DNA of 64,000 nt, taken from the NCBI GenBank assembly GCA_014192425.1, contig BJHK01000003.1, forward strand, positions 124,001 to 188,000. The letters run 5' to 3'. A program made the translations under genes and the position numbers. Source of the DNA: Planctomycetia bacterium (GTDB lineage: Bacteria > Planctomycetota > Planctomycetia > Pirellulales > UBA1268). Below are positions 51,938 through 59,928 of this stretch, in pieces (the first letter of the stretch is position 1; each line of letters starts with the position of its first letter). Below the pieces are notes generated by a model. It was not told where the DNA came from. It was given only the letters and a program-made list of their open reading frames with translations, and made no database searches.

Positions 51938-53899
51938 ATGGCCGACATCCTTCCCACGATCGAGTCGCCGCACGACCTGCGCCGGCTCTCCGTCGCCGAA
52001 CTCGAGCAGCTCGCCGGCGAGATGCGTCGGGCCTTGTGCAGCGTGGCCACCACCCGCACCGCCCACTTCGCATCGAACCTCGGTGTCGTCGAGCTTTGCA
52101 TCGCCCTCCACCGCGTCTTCGACTTCAGCCGGGATCGCCTGATCTGGGACACCGGCCACCAGATCTATCCCCACAAGCTCGTCACCGGCCGCTTCGCCCG
52201 CTTCGGCACGATCCGCACCCGGGGCGGTCTGATGGGCTACCCCAACCCTGAGGAGAGCCCCTACGACCTGTTCATGACCGGCCATGCGGGTTGCAGCGTC
52301 TCCACGGCGCTGGGACTCGCCAGCGGCGACGACCTGCGCGGCGAGGGGGAACGGCGTTCCGTGGCCGTGATCGGCGACGGTGCCCTTCCCTCGGGGATCG
52401 TCTTCGAGGCCCTGAACAACGCCGGCTTCCTCAAGAAGCGGCTGCTGGTGATCCTCAACGACAACAAGATGTCGATCTGCCCGCGGGTCGGCGCCCTCGC
52501 GGAATACCTCGACACGATCCGCACCAATCCCTGGTACCGCGGCCTGAAGAACCAGGCCACCGGGCTGATCAAGGGGGTGCCGATGGTCGGAGCGCCGATG
52601 GAGCGGATGCTCGTCAACGTCAAGGACTCGCTCAAGGCGACGCTGCACGGCGGCGCCCTCTTCGAGGCCCTCGGCGTCCGCTACTTCGGTCCGGTCGAGG
52701 GGCATGCCCTGCCCGCGCTGATCCGCTACCTGGAACTGGTCAAGGACGAGGAGGGACCGATCCTGCTCCACGTCCTCACCGAGAAGGGGCACGGCTTCAA
52801 GCCGGCCGAGGCCGACCCGGTGTTCTTCCACACCCCGGCCCCGTTCGAGTGCGACGACGACGACTGCATCGTGTCGATCAAGAAGTCGTCGGCCCGCGCC
52901 TACACCGATGTCGCCGCCGCAGCGATCGCCTCCTGCCTGCGGCGCGACGAGCGGGTGACGGTGCTCACAGCGGCGATGTGCCAGGGCAACAAGCTGGAGA
53001 AGGTCCGCGAGGAGTTCCCGCAGCGGTTCTTCGACGTCGGGATCTGCGAGTCGCATGCCGTGGCCTTCGCCGCCGGCCAGGCCAAGGCGGGCTGCCGGCC
53101 GATCGTCGACATCTACAGCACGTTCCTGCAGCGGTCGTTCGACCAGATTTTCCAGGAGGTCTGCCTGCAGAACCTGCCGGTCGTGTTCATGATGGACCGG
53201 GCGGGCCTGACCGGCCCCGACGGGCCCACGCACCACGGTGCCTTCGACATCGGCTCCATGCGGCTGTTTCCCAACATGACGGTCCTCGCCCCCGGGGACG
53301 AGCACGACCTCGTCGCCATGCTCGACTGGGCGCTGGAGCAGCCGGGGCCGGTGGCGATCCGCTATCCGAAGGCGGGGGTGGAGACGCATGACGGCACGCG
53401 GGTCCCGATCGAGGCAGGCCGGGCAGAGATGCTCGCCGAGGGGCAGGATGGGCTGATCGTCGCCTGCGGCACGCTCCTCGGCGAGGCGCTCAAGGCCGCT
53501 CTGCAACTCCGCCAGGAGGGCCTGGAGGTCGCCGTCGTCAACGCCCGGTTCGTGAAGCCGCTCGACACCGGGCTGTTGCTCGATCGCATCGAGGCCGCTC
53601 CCTGGACGGTGACCGTCGAGGAGAACGCCCTGCCGACGGGCTTCGGGAGCGCCCTGCTGGAGGCTGTCAACGACGCCCGCGCGGCCGCGGCCCTCGATCC
53701 GGCCACGGCCGAGCAGCACTGCGCCGGCGGGCCGATCGTTCGGCTCGGCCTGCCCGACCGGTTCGTCGAGCACGGTGAGCGGGGCGAACTCCTCGCCGCG
53801 CTCGGCCTCGACGCGGCGGGCATCGCCGCCACCTGCCGCCGGCTCGCGGGCCGCGATCCGCTGCCGGCCATGGCCCAGACCGCCGTCCACTCCCGCTGA
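51938..53899 (+). CDS. dxs: 1-deoxy-D-xylulose-5-phosphate synthase
   Basis: 653 residues from ATG 51938. This is the first enzyme of the MEP isoprenoid pathway: pyruvate plus glyceraldehyde 3-phosphate to DXP, using thiamine diphosphate. Motifs are HFASNLGVVELCIALHRVFD, IWDTGHQIYPHKLVTGR, GHAGCSVSTALGLA, TPP-binding VIGDGALPSGIVFEALNNAG with ILNDNKMSI, FDVGICESHAVAFAAG (catalytic Glu), and DRAGLTGPDGPTHHGAFD. A C-terminal transketolase domain closes it. Some positions differ from E. coli Dxs (GALPSG for GALTAG), but all key residues are present. It follows ispA in the same operon. Confidence 0.94.
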   Translation: MADILPTIESPHDLRRLSVAELEQLAGEMRRALCSVATTRTAHFASNLGVVELCIALHRVFDFSRDRLIWDTGHQIYPHKLVTGRFARFGTIRTRGGLMGYPNPEESPYDLFMTGHAGCSVSTALGLASGDDLRGEGERRSVAVIGDGALPSGIVFEALNNAGFLKKRLLVILNDNKMSICPRVGALAEYLDTIRTNPWYRGLKNQATGLIKGVPMVGAPMERMLVNVKDSLKATLHGGALFEALGVRYFGPVEGHALPALIRYLELVKDEEGPILLHVLTEKGHGFKPAEADPVFFHTPAPFECDDDDCIVSIKKSSARAYTDVAAAAIASCLRRDERVTVLTAAMCQGNKLEKVREEFPQRFFDVGICESHAVAFAAGQAKAGCRPIVDIYSTFLQRSFDQIFQEVCLQNLPVVFMMDRAGLTGPDGPTHHGAFDIGSMRLFPNMTVLAPGDEHDLVAMLDWALEQPGPVAIRYPKAGVETHDGTRVPIEAGRAEMLAEGQDGLIVACGTLLGEALKAALQLRQEGLEVAVVNARFVKPLDTGLLLDRIEAAPWTVTVEENALPTGFGSALLEAVNDARAAAALDPATAEQHCAGGPIVRLGLPDRFVEHGERGELLAALGLDAAGIAATCRRLAGRDPLPAMAQTAVHSR

Positions 53900-53918
53900 T
53901 CGCGCCGGGAACGCCTGC

Positions 53919-54845
53919 ATGTCGACCGCGCCCTCCACCTCGCGGCTGCGACCGGGACACCCCTGCCCCGGGCAACTGTCCATCGCGCTCGTCGGCCCGG
54001 CCGACATCGCCGACGTGGCGATCGAGGCGGAGCGGATCGCCGCGCCGCTGGCCGCAGCGGGTCATCGCATCGAGCGGCTCTGCTCCCCGCGGGATGCCTG
54101 GGGCAGCGGCGGCGGCGCGCCGGCGGCGGACCTCGTCGTCGTCCTCGGCGGCGACGGCTCGATCCTGCGGACGGCGCGGTGGCTGGCCTACAGCCAGGTG
54201 CCCGTTCTCGGCGTCAACCTCGGCACGCTCGGGTTCCTCGCCGACGTGCCCAGGACCGAGGCGGCCGAGTCCGTGGCCGACATCCTCGCCGGCCGCTTCC
54301 GCCTCGTCGAGCACCTGATGTTCGAGTGCGAGATCGTCCGCGCCGGCCGGCGGCTGCTGCTCGAGCTCGGGCTGAACGAGGCCTCGATCCTCGCCGGGCC
54401 GCCGTTCTCGATGATCGAGATCGAGCTCTTTGTGGACGACGAACTGGCGACCACCTACCGGGCCGACGGCCTGATCGTCTCGACGCCCGTCGGCTCGACC
54501 GCCCACAACCTCTCCGCCGGCGGGCCGATCGTTCGCAAGGACATCGACGCGTTCGTGTTCACGCCCCTCAACCCGCACACCCTCTCCAACCGCACGGTCG
54601 TCGACTCCGCCGACAGGGCCTACGAGCTCCTCGTCCCCCGGCCCAACGCCGGCTCCGCCTGCGTCGTGGACGGCCGCGCGGTGGCGGCCCTCCTGCCCGG
54701 GGACCGGATCCGCGTCCGTCGTGCGGCCCCCAGATTCACCTTGGTCGAAACGGGCCGCCACGGCTACTATCGCACGCTCCGGGAGAAGCTCGGCTGGGGA
54801 GGCGGCCTGCGGGCCTCCGAGCCGGGCACGACAGGAGGTCGATGA
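53919..54845 (+). CDS. nadK: NAD kinase
   Basis: 308 residues. VVVLGGDGSILRTAR (GGDG catalytic motif, near 72-86), VPVLGVNLGTLGFLADV, LNEASI, and STPVGSTAHNLSAGGPIV match ATP-NAD kinases, which phosphorylate NAD to NADP. The first 20 residues are an unconserved Pro/Ser-rich lead. It lies 20 bases after dxs. The stop overlaps the next gene's start. Catalytic Asp of GGDG is intact. Confidence 0.95.
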   Translation: MSTAPSTSRLRPGHPCPGQLSIALVGPADIADVAIEAERIAAPLAAAGHRIERLCSPRDAWGSGGGAPAADLVVVLGGDGSILRTARWLAYSQVPVLGVNLGTLGFLADVPRTEAAESVADILAGRFRLVEHLMFECEIVRAGRRLLLELGLNEASILAGPPFSMIEIELFVDDELATTYRADGLIVSTPVGSTAHNLSAGGPIVRKDIDAFVFTPLNPHTLSNRTVVDSADRAYELLVPRPNAGSACVVDGRAVAALLPGDRIRVRRAAPRFTLVETGRHGYYRTLREKLGWGGGLRASEPGTTGGR

Positions 54846-55678
54846 TGCGTGGGTGTTTTCTGGCCCTGTCTCTGGCCCTGGCGCTGGCCTGCTGCGGGCA
54901 GGTCGCGCCGGCCGCCGAGCCGGTGCTCCTGCGCTACCGCTACCGCGTCGGGGACCGGATCGACATGCAGGTCGCCCATCGGGCCCTGACCGAGACCACG
55001 ATGAACGGCGTCTCGCAGATGGTCGAGACGCAGACCGACTCCACGAAGACCTGCCGCGTGGTCGAGGTCGGGCCGGAGGGCCGGGCGACGCTCGAATTCT
55101 CGGTCGACCGGGTGACGATGATCTCGCGAACGAGCGACAAGGGGGAGGTCCGCTGGGCGAGCGGCGGCCGCGAGGAGCCGCCGCCGGGCTACGAGGGGGT
55201 GCCGCTGAGCCTCGGCGTGCCGCTGACGCGGCTCATCATCGACGCCGACGGCCGCGTCATCGGCCGGCGCGACCTACGGCCCTGCCCGCCCGCCGCGACC
55301 GGGGACCTCGTCGTCGTCCCGCTGCCGGAGCAGGCCGTCAGCCCGGGGTTTGAATGGAACGTGCCCCAGGAACTCCTCCTCGAAGCGCCCGAGGCGGGTC
55401 GCAAGACGGTGCGGATCCGGCTGCGCTACCGGCTCGACTCGGTCCGCGACGGCCTGGCCACGATCGCCGTCGACACCACGGTGCTGACGCCCGTCGACGA
55501 CCCGCGGCTCGAGTCGCGGCTCCTCGAGCGGATCTGGGACGGCACGATCGTCTTCGACATCGAGAAGGGCCGGGTGATTTCGCGGAAGACCGCCATCGAC
55601 CGACGGGTCGTCGGCTTCGGCGGCCCGCAGTCGAGCCTGCGTTACCAGGCGAGTCAGGAGGAACGGCTGGCCCGCTAG
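54842..55678 (+). CDS. Secreted hypothetical protein
   Basis: 278 residues from ATG 54842, overlapping the nadK stop; ATG 54845 is equivalent. A signal peptide with a possible lipobox (LALALACCGQ, Cys near 17-18) precedes a beta-rich mature part: LRYRYRVGDRIDMQVAHR, TCRVVEVGPEGRATLEFSVDRV, RIRLRYRLDSVRDGLATIAVDT, FDIEKGRVISRKTAIDRRV. The pattern resembles planctomycete DUF6263-like secreted proteins, but I do not claim the family. The function is unknown. Confidence 0.72.
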   Translation: MMRGCFLALSLALALACCGQVAPAAEPVLLRYRYRVGDRIDMQVAHRALTETTMNGVSQMVETQTDSTKTCRVVEVGPEGRATLEFSVDRVTMISRTSDKGEVRWASGGREEPPPGYEGVPLSLGVPLTRLIIDADGRVIGRRDLRPCPPAATGDLVVVPLPEQAVSPGFEWNVPQELLLEAPEAGRKTVRIRLRYRLDSVRDGLATIAVDTTVLTPVDDPRLESRLLERIWDGTIVFDIEKGRVISRKTAIDRRVVGFGGPQSSLRYQASQEERLAR

Positions 55679-55682
55679 TGTC

Positions 55683-55724
55683 CGTGGACAAAGCCCTCCA
55701 TGGCCTCCACGGTCTTTGTCCACG
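55683..55724. promoter_or_regulatory. Inverted repeat with DnaA-box-like arms, or a terminator
   Basis: Perfect 11-bp arms CGTGGACAAAG (55683-55693) and CTTTGTCCACG (55714-55724) lie between two convergent genes. As RNA it could form a bidirectional terminator stem, but no U-tract follows. As DNA, each arm contains TTGTCCACG, one base off the TTGTCCACA DnaA box of high-GC bacteria. A weaker match, TGTTCCACA, lies near 55793. The neighbouring gene is dnaA. Confidence 0.4.
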
Positions 55725-55830
55725 TGGCCGACCGGTGGGAAACGCCGAGGGTTTCCACTGTCGGTATTCCGCGCATCCTGCTCCGGCAGACTTGTTCCAC
55801 AGCCCGCTCCTACCTGGAGCATCCAAATAG

Positions 55831-55899
55831 TTGACACAACGCTCCGCCGGTTCGGGGCTGCCCATGCCCTCTCGCCCGGACGTTCACTCCAGGCATCCA
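55831..55899 (-). repeat. Dispersed repeat, degraded partial copy 3 (reverse orientation)
   Basis: Reads TTGACAC, then GGTTCGGGGCTGCCCATGCCC, CTCGCCCGGACGTTC and GGCATCC. Compared with the reverse complement of copies 1 and 2 (GGTCGGGGCTGCCCACGCCCC, ATCGCCGGACGTTCGCGGATGCC), the order and spacing match but about a fifth of bases differ and the rest of the element is absent. It lies downstream of dnaA. Confidence 0.55.
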
Positions 55900-55942
55900 T
55901 GCCCGCCGCTCACGCGGAGGTGGCTGCGCCGGCGCACGGCAG

Positions 55943-57409
55943 TCAGCTCGCCCGCAGCAGGTCCTCGACGCGGCGAATCGCCTCCTCGACGTCCCACGAC
56001 GCATCGGCGAGCACGATCTGCGCCCGGCCGGCGACCCACTCGTTCACCGCCTTCTCGGCGGCGATGACGGTCGAATGGCTGCGCCGGCCGAAGTAGCCGC
56101 CGATGTCGGTCAGCGCCGCCCGGGTGTGCTTGCGGGCGAGGAACATCGCCAGCATCCGCGGGTGGCTCACGGCCTTCGCCCGACGGGCCGACTGCAGCGT
56201 GCCTGACTCGATGCCGAATGCCTTACAGACGGCCCGCTCGATGTCGCCGATCCGCACGCCCCGGCCACTGGCCCGGACGAGGTCGGCGAGCGCCTCCTCG
56301 GCCATCTCCAGTCCGATCGGCATGCCGAGCATCAGGCTCGACGCCTCCAGGCGGTTGACGGCACCGCTCAGTTCCCGGGCATGACGCGTCATCTGGCTGG
56401 CGACGTAGTGGATCACATCGGCGGGCATCTCCAGCCCGCGGGCCGCGCACAGGCCGGCCACGATTCCCCGCCGGACCTCGTAGTCCGGCGGAAGGATGCG
56501 GGCCGTCATGCCGCCGCGCAGCCGCGTCAGCAGGTCGGCCCCGAGCCCGTCGATCGAATCCGGCTCGCGATCGCAGGAAAAGATCATCTGCCGCCCCTGC
56601 CGCTGCAGGTGGTCGATCGTCTGCTGGAGTTCCACGAGCGTCGCCCGCTTGCCGACGAAGAACTGCAGGTCGTCGACCAGGAGGAGGTCGGCGTTGCGGC
56701 AGGAGCGGCGGAAGCCGGGCAGGCCGCTGCCATGCAACGCCTGGAGGAATCCGCTGGTGAACTGCTCCGCGGACAGGAGCGTGATCGTCGCCCTGGGATG
56801 CAGCCTGCGGACACGTCCGCAGATGCCCTCGAGGAGATGCGTCTTCCCGACCCCGCTGGGACCGTGGATCACCAGGGGAGACATCTCCCCCGGGCGTCTC
56901 ACGACCAATTCGGCCGCTCCGAAAGCCATGCGGTTGCAGGGGCCGACGACGAAGCCCTCGAGGTCGAGCGAACGCCGACGCCCCGCCGGCACGGCGGACT
57001 CGTCCCGCGGACCGTCCGCGGGCATCGGCGTCCGCTCAGCCGAGCGGACGCGGCGGCGGGCTGACCCGCGCTGTCCGGCCGGCGCTGGGGCTGGATTCGC
57101 CGCCGATTCGGCTTCCAGTGGCCGCCATTCGAGCATCGCCTCCGGCCCGCAGATGTCCGCGATCGCGGCCGCGCATTCGCCGGAGAACGTCCGCCGCAGC
57201 CAGTCGTGCGTAAATCCAGCCCCGGCGTGGAGCACGACCCGGAGCGGCCTCCCGGTCGCGCTCGAATCGGCCTCGATGCGGGTCGAATCCCCGAACCACA
57301 CGGCGAACCGCTCGGCCCCGATTCGCTCGCGAATGGCAGCCTCGATGCGGCCGGCCAGAACCCCTGGCCCGCTGGCCGACGCGGTTCCTGCATCCGTGCG
57401 TTTCGCCAT
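55943..57409 (-). CDS. dnaA: Chromosomal replication initiator DnaA
   Basis: 488 residues from ATG 57409 (MAKRTDAG); the frame extends upstream into the palindrome without conserved sequence. Domain I is at about 18-95 (IEAAIRERIGAERFAVWFG), and a variable linker runs to about 155. The AAA+ domain carries Walker A GPSGVGKTHL (near 183), Walker B NADLLLVDDLQFF, and sensor RQMIFSCDREPDSIDGLG. DNA-binding domain IV has LARKHTRAALTDIGGYFG and RRSHSTVIAAEKAV in place of the common GGRDHTTVLHA. It binds DnaA boxes to open the origin. dnaN, recF and gyrB are not adjacent. A strong promoter and a long palindrome lie just upstream. Confidence 0.92.
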   Translation of the reverse strand: MAKRTDAGTASASGPGVLAGRIEAAIRERIGAERFAVWFGDSTRIEADSSATGRPLRVVLHAGAGFTHDWLRRTFSGECAAAIADICGPEAMLEWRPLEAESAANPAPAPAGQRGSARRRVRSAERTPMPADGPRDESAVPAGRRRSLDLEGFVVGPCNRMAFGAAELVVRRPGEMSPLVIHGPSGVGKTHLLEGICGRVRRLHPRATITLLSAEQFTSGFLQALHGSGLPGFRRSCRNADLLLVDDLQFFVGKRATLVELQQTIDHLQRQGRQMIFSCDREPDSIDGLGADLLTRLRGGMTARILPPDYEVRRGIVAGLCAARGLEMPADVIHYVASQMTRHARELSGAVNRLEASSLMLGMPIGLEMAEEALADLVRASGRGVRIGDIERAVCKAFGIESGTLQSARRAKAVSHPRMLAMFLARKHTRAALTDIGGYFGRRSHSTVIAAEKAVNEWVAGRAQIVLADASWDVEEAIRRVEDLLRAS

Positions 57410-57439
57410 GGCTCCATCCGACGTTCTAGTCGCGGAACG

Positions 57440-57477
57440 TGCGGTTTCGGCCGCCGCGTGCGGCGGCCGAAACCGCA
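57440..57477 (-). promoter_or_regulatory. Perfect 18-bp palindrome in the dnaA leader
   Basis: Arms TGCGGTTTCGGCCGCCGC and GCGGCGGCCGAAACCGCA are perfectly complementary around a two-base centre (GT). It lies 30 bases before the dnaA ATG and inside the predicted 5' leader, between the promoter and the ribosome-binding region. It could fold as a very stable mRNA hairpin or act as an operator for a dimeric protein. Confidence 0.7.
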
Positions 57478-57522
57478 TTCATCCATGGCCCGGCATCGCT
57501 CCGAGCCTCCCCGACGGCGCGG

Positions 57523-57550
57523 AGTATAGGAGTGCTGTCAGTGCTGTCAA
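57523..57550 (-). promoter_or_regulatory. Sigma-70-type promoter for dnaA
   Basis: On the minus strand: TTGACA (57545-57550, perfect -35), a 16-base spacer, TATACT (57523-57528, five of six for -10). Transcription would start near 57516, giving a leader of about 107 bases. A 9-bp direct repeat GTGCTGTCA occurs twice across 57532-57549 and overlaps the -35, a possible regulator site. On the plus strand TATACT at 57618-57623 may be the -10 for the PDZ gene, without a good -35. The rest of the 323-bp gap shows nothing else. Confidence 0.65.
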
Positions 57551-57732
57551 ACCACCGGCGCATCTCGCGAACGGGAGCGGGTTTCGCGCCGGCGCTGGGG
57601 GTTCGAATTCGATCCGCTATACTCTCGGCTCGTCCCGCGGCGGCGTCCAGGCGCCGGACGCGCGGCAACTGCCGACGCACGTCGACGTCGCATCGCATGG
57701 CGCCCGAGACGGACTCTTCGGGAACAACACTC

Positions 57733-59043
57733 ATGCAACGCTCCACTCGGCCCTCTTCTGCGCCGCGATCCCGCTCCATGACCCGGTTCCCCTCCGGCTT
57801 TCGTGGCCACTGCTGTCGCGTGATCTGTGCGGTCATCGCCAGCGGTTGCGCAGGTGCGGCGACGGTGCGTGCCGTGGCCGCCCAGATCGCGGAGTCCGTG
57901 CTCGTGGAGCCCACCGTGCCCGGCACCGGCTGGCTCGGCATGAAGGTCGGGGCGTCGCCGGAACCGGGCCGCTGGATCGTCACCGAACTGGCTGCCGATG
58001 GCCCGGCGGCGGTCGCGGGGATTCGCGTCAACGACGAGATCCGGGCGATGCACGGCCGGGACCTGGCAAGCCTCGACGAGGTCGCCCAGGCCGTCACGGC
58101 GGTTGCCGCCGGCCAGCAGGTGCCGATCGCCGCGGCACGCGAGGGGAGGCCGTTGGAGTTCGTGCTCGTCGCGCAGCCGCGGCCCACGCGGCCCGGCACC
58201 CCGCCACTGGCGGCCGGTGCGGCCGGAGCCGGGGTCGTGCCCGCCGCGGGGACGGACTCGGGAGACCGCTATCCGCAGCCGGTGCCGGGCAGCCGGTTCG
58301 GAGGCGGTGCGGCCGCTCCTGCGAATCCCGCGTTGCCCGTCGCTCCGCTGCGCTCATCCCCTGACGCTGCGTCGCGCACGGTCGTGGATGCGGCACCCGC
58401 ACGGACCTTCGACACGCCTGCACCGACCGGGCCGGCCAACTGGGGAGCCGTTCAACCGGGCCCGACCGTCGCGCCGCGGGCCGTCGCGCCGTCCAGCCGG
58501 CCGCCGGCCGCATTTCCCGGCACGAACCCGGTGGCAGGATCGCGTTCTCGCGGCCGCACCGCCCTCGGCGTTCGCACCGTTCCCATCGATGCCCCGACCC
58601 AGGCGCGGTTCCGACTGCCTCGGCCCAGCGGGGCCTATGTCATCGGCGTGGTCGGGGAGTTGCCGGCCTGGAAGGCGGGCGTGCCCGCCGGCAGCGTGAT
58701 CGTCGCGCTCGGCGAGCAGCCGGTGAACTCTCCCGAGGAGCTGACGCAACTGGTCGCCAGCGGCCCGGTCGATCGACCGCTGCCGATTCAGTACGTGCTG
58801 CCGGGCGGGGAACAGAAGCGGGCCGAGGTCGTGCTGCAGTCGCTCGACCTGCCGCTGGAACGGGCACTGGTCGGCCCCGGGACGGAGACGGTGCCGCCGC
58901 CGGCGGTTCGGCGATCCGAACGCCCCCTCGCCCCCGCCGACGACGCGACGGCACCCGGCCTGCACGACGAGGTGCGCCGGTTGCGCGAGCGGATCGACTG
59001 GCTGGAGCGCCGGCTCAACGCCCTCGAGCCGCGGACGCCCTGA
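57733..59043 (+). CDS. Exported double-PDZ protein without a protease domain
   Basis: 436 residues from ATG 57733; ATG 57778 would put the hydrophobic segment nearer the start. A signal or lipoprotein-type segment (CRVICAVIASGCAG, about 29-42) is followed by PDZ 1 at about 70-150 (WLGMKVGASPEPGRWIVTEL, GIRVNDEIRAMHGRDLASLDE). A Pro/Ala-rich linker of about 120 residues leads to PDZ 2 at about 275-370 (ALGVRTVPID, GAYVIGVVGELPAWKAGVPAG). The end is a C-terminal coiled coil (EVRRLRERIDWLERRLNAL). No catalytic domain is present, so it probably binds or scaffolds envelope proteins. It is divergent from dnaA. Confidence 0.85.
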   Translation: MQRSTRPSSAPRSRSMTRFPSGFRGHCCRVICAVIASGCAGAATVRAVAAQIAESVLVEPTVPGTGWLGMKVGASPEPGRWIVTELAADGPAAVAGIRVNDEIRAMHGRDLASLDEVAQAVTAVAAGQQVPIAAAREGRPLEFVLVAQPRPTRPGTPPLAAGAAGAGVVPAAGTDSGDRYPQPVPGSRFGGGAAAPANPALPVAPLRSSPDAASRTVVDAAPARTFDTPAPTGPANWGAVQPGPTVAPRAVAPSSRPPAAFPGTNPVAGSRSRGRTALGVRTVPIDAPTQARFRLPRPSGAYVIGVVGELPAWKAGVPAGSVIVALGEQPVNSPEELTQLVASGPVDRPLPIQYVLPGGEQKRAEVVLQSLDLPLERALVGPGTETVPPPAVRRSERPLAPADDATAPGLHDEVRRLRERIDWLERRLNALEPRTP

Positions 59044-59059
59044 GCGCGCGACACGCGCG

Positions 59060-59881
59060 TCAGGCGGCGGGCGCGTCGGCGCGGCAGCCGGCCGACGACG
59101 GCAGGCCATGGTGGGCCAGTTCATCGTCGAGCGGCACGCCCGGTGGTCCGGGCAGGGCCGCCGCCCAGCGGGCGACCCGGGACGGCTCCTTGCGCACCCG
59201 AGTCTCACCGGGGCGATGACCGCCGGCGGTGGCCCAGGCCTCGGCCTCTTCAGACAAGTGTCGCAGCAGCCGCTCGACCCCGGCCCGATGCCGTTCGATG
59301 CCGTCGCGGTCGAGGTCGGCTGGAATCGCCAGCGGCCGACTGATGATGCCCCGCGCCCGAGTCCACGGCCGCGGGATGGCGAACCGGTCCCAGGTCGCGA
59401 GCCGCCACGGCCGCTGGTAGCCGAGCCCCATGGCAACGATCGGGATGCCGAGCGTGCTCGCGAGGAACACGCAGCCGGCCGCCAGCCGGCGTCGCGGGCC
59501 GCGCGGCCCGTCGGGCGTGATCGTCAGGCTGCCCGCTGCCGCCCGGGCCGCGAGCTCGCGCAGGGCCGCCGAGCCTCCCTGGAACGTGCTCCCGCGGACC
59601 GTGCCGAAGCCCATCATGTGGGCCACGCGGGCGAGGATGTCGGCATCCCGGTGGCGCGAGAGGAGCATCGAGATGTTGCCATGGCCGCGCAGGTAGAGCG
59701 GCAGCAGGATGTTCTCGTGCCAGAAGACGTAGATCTTCGCGCCGCGAAATCCCGGATCGACGGGATCGGCCTCGACGTCTCCGAACGCCACGCGGCAGTC
59801 GAGGGTCGCCATCCACTGGCGAATGCAGGCCGTGGAGACGAGCGACCAGGCGCCGATCGCGAGGGGTGTGTTTGGTTTCAT
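59060..59881 (-). CDS. DUF374 lysophospholipid acyltransferase-like protein
   Basis: 273 residues from ATG 59881; ATG 59932, which overlaps the dapF stop (ATGA), would add 17 residues and is a serious alternative. Family signatures are IYVFWHENILLPLYL, MLLSRHRDADILARVAHMMG, FGTVRGSTFQGGSAALREL and LTITPDGPRGPRRRLAAG. These resemble lipid A/Kdo acyltransferase-type enzymes that act at the inner membrane. Here His-x-Asp appears as RHRDAD. A C-terminal extension of about 50 residues lacks conservation. Linkage to dapF suggests an envelope-biogenesis operon. Confidence 0.9.
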   Translation of the reverse strand: MKPNTPLAIGAWSLVSTACIRQWMATLDCRVAFGDVEADPVDPGFRGAKIYVFWHENILLPLYLRGHGNISMLLSRHRDADILARVAHMMGFGTVRGSTFQGGSAALRELAARAAAGSLTITPDGPRGPRRRLAAGCVFLASTLGIPIVAMGLGYQRPWRLATWDRFAIPRPWTRARGIISRPLAIPADLDRDGIERHRAGVERLLRHLSEEAEAWATAGGHRPGETRVRKEPSRVARWAAALPGPPGVPLDDELAHHGLPSSAGCRADAPAA

Positions 59882-59928
59882 CTGCCTGTCGTCCTTGCTT
59901 GGGTCGGCCCCGGGCGGCCGGCGTCCGG

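Noticed and set aside
57595-57620. GGTTCGAATTC resembling a tRNA T-arm
   Set aside because: No matching stem, anticodon arm or acceptor stem around it; it is in the PDZ gene leader.
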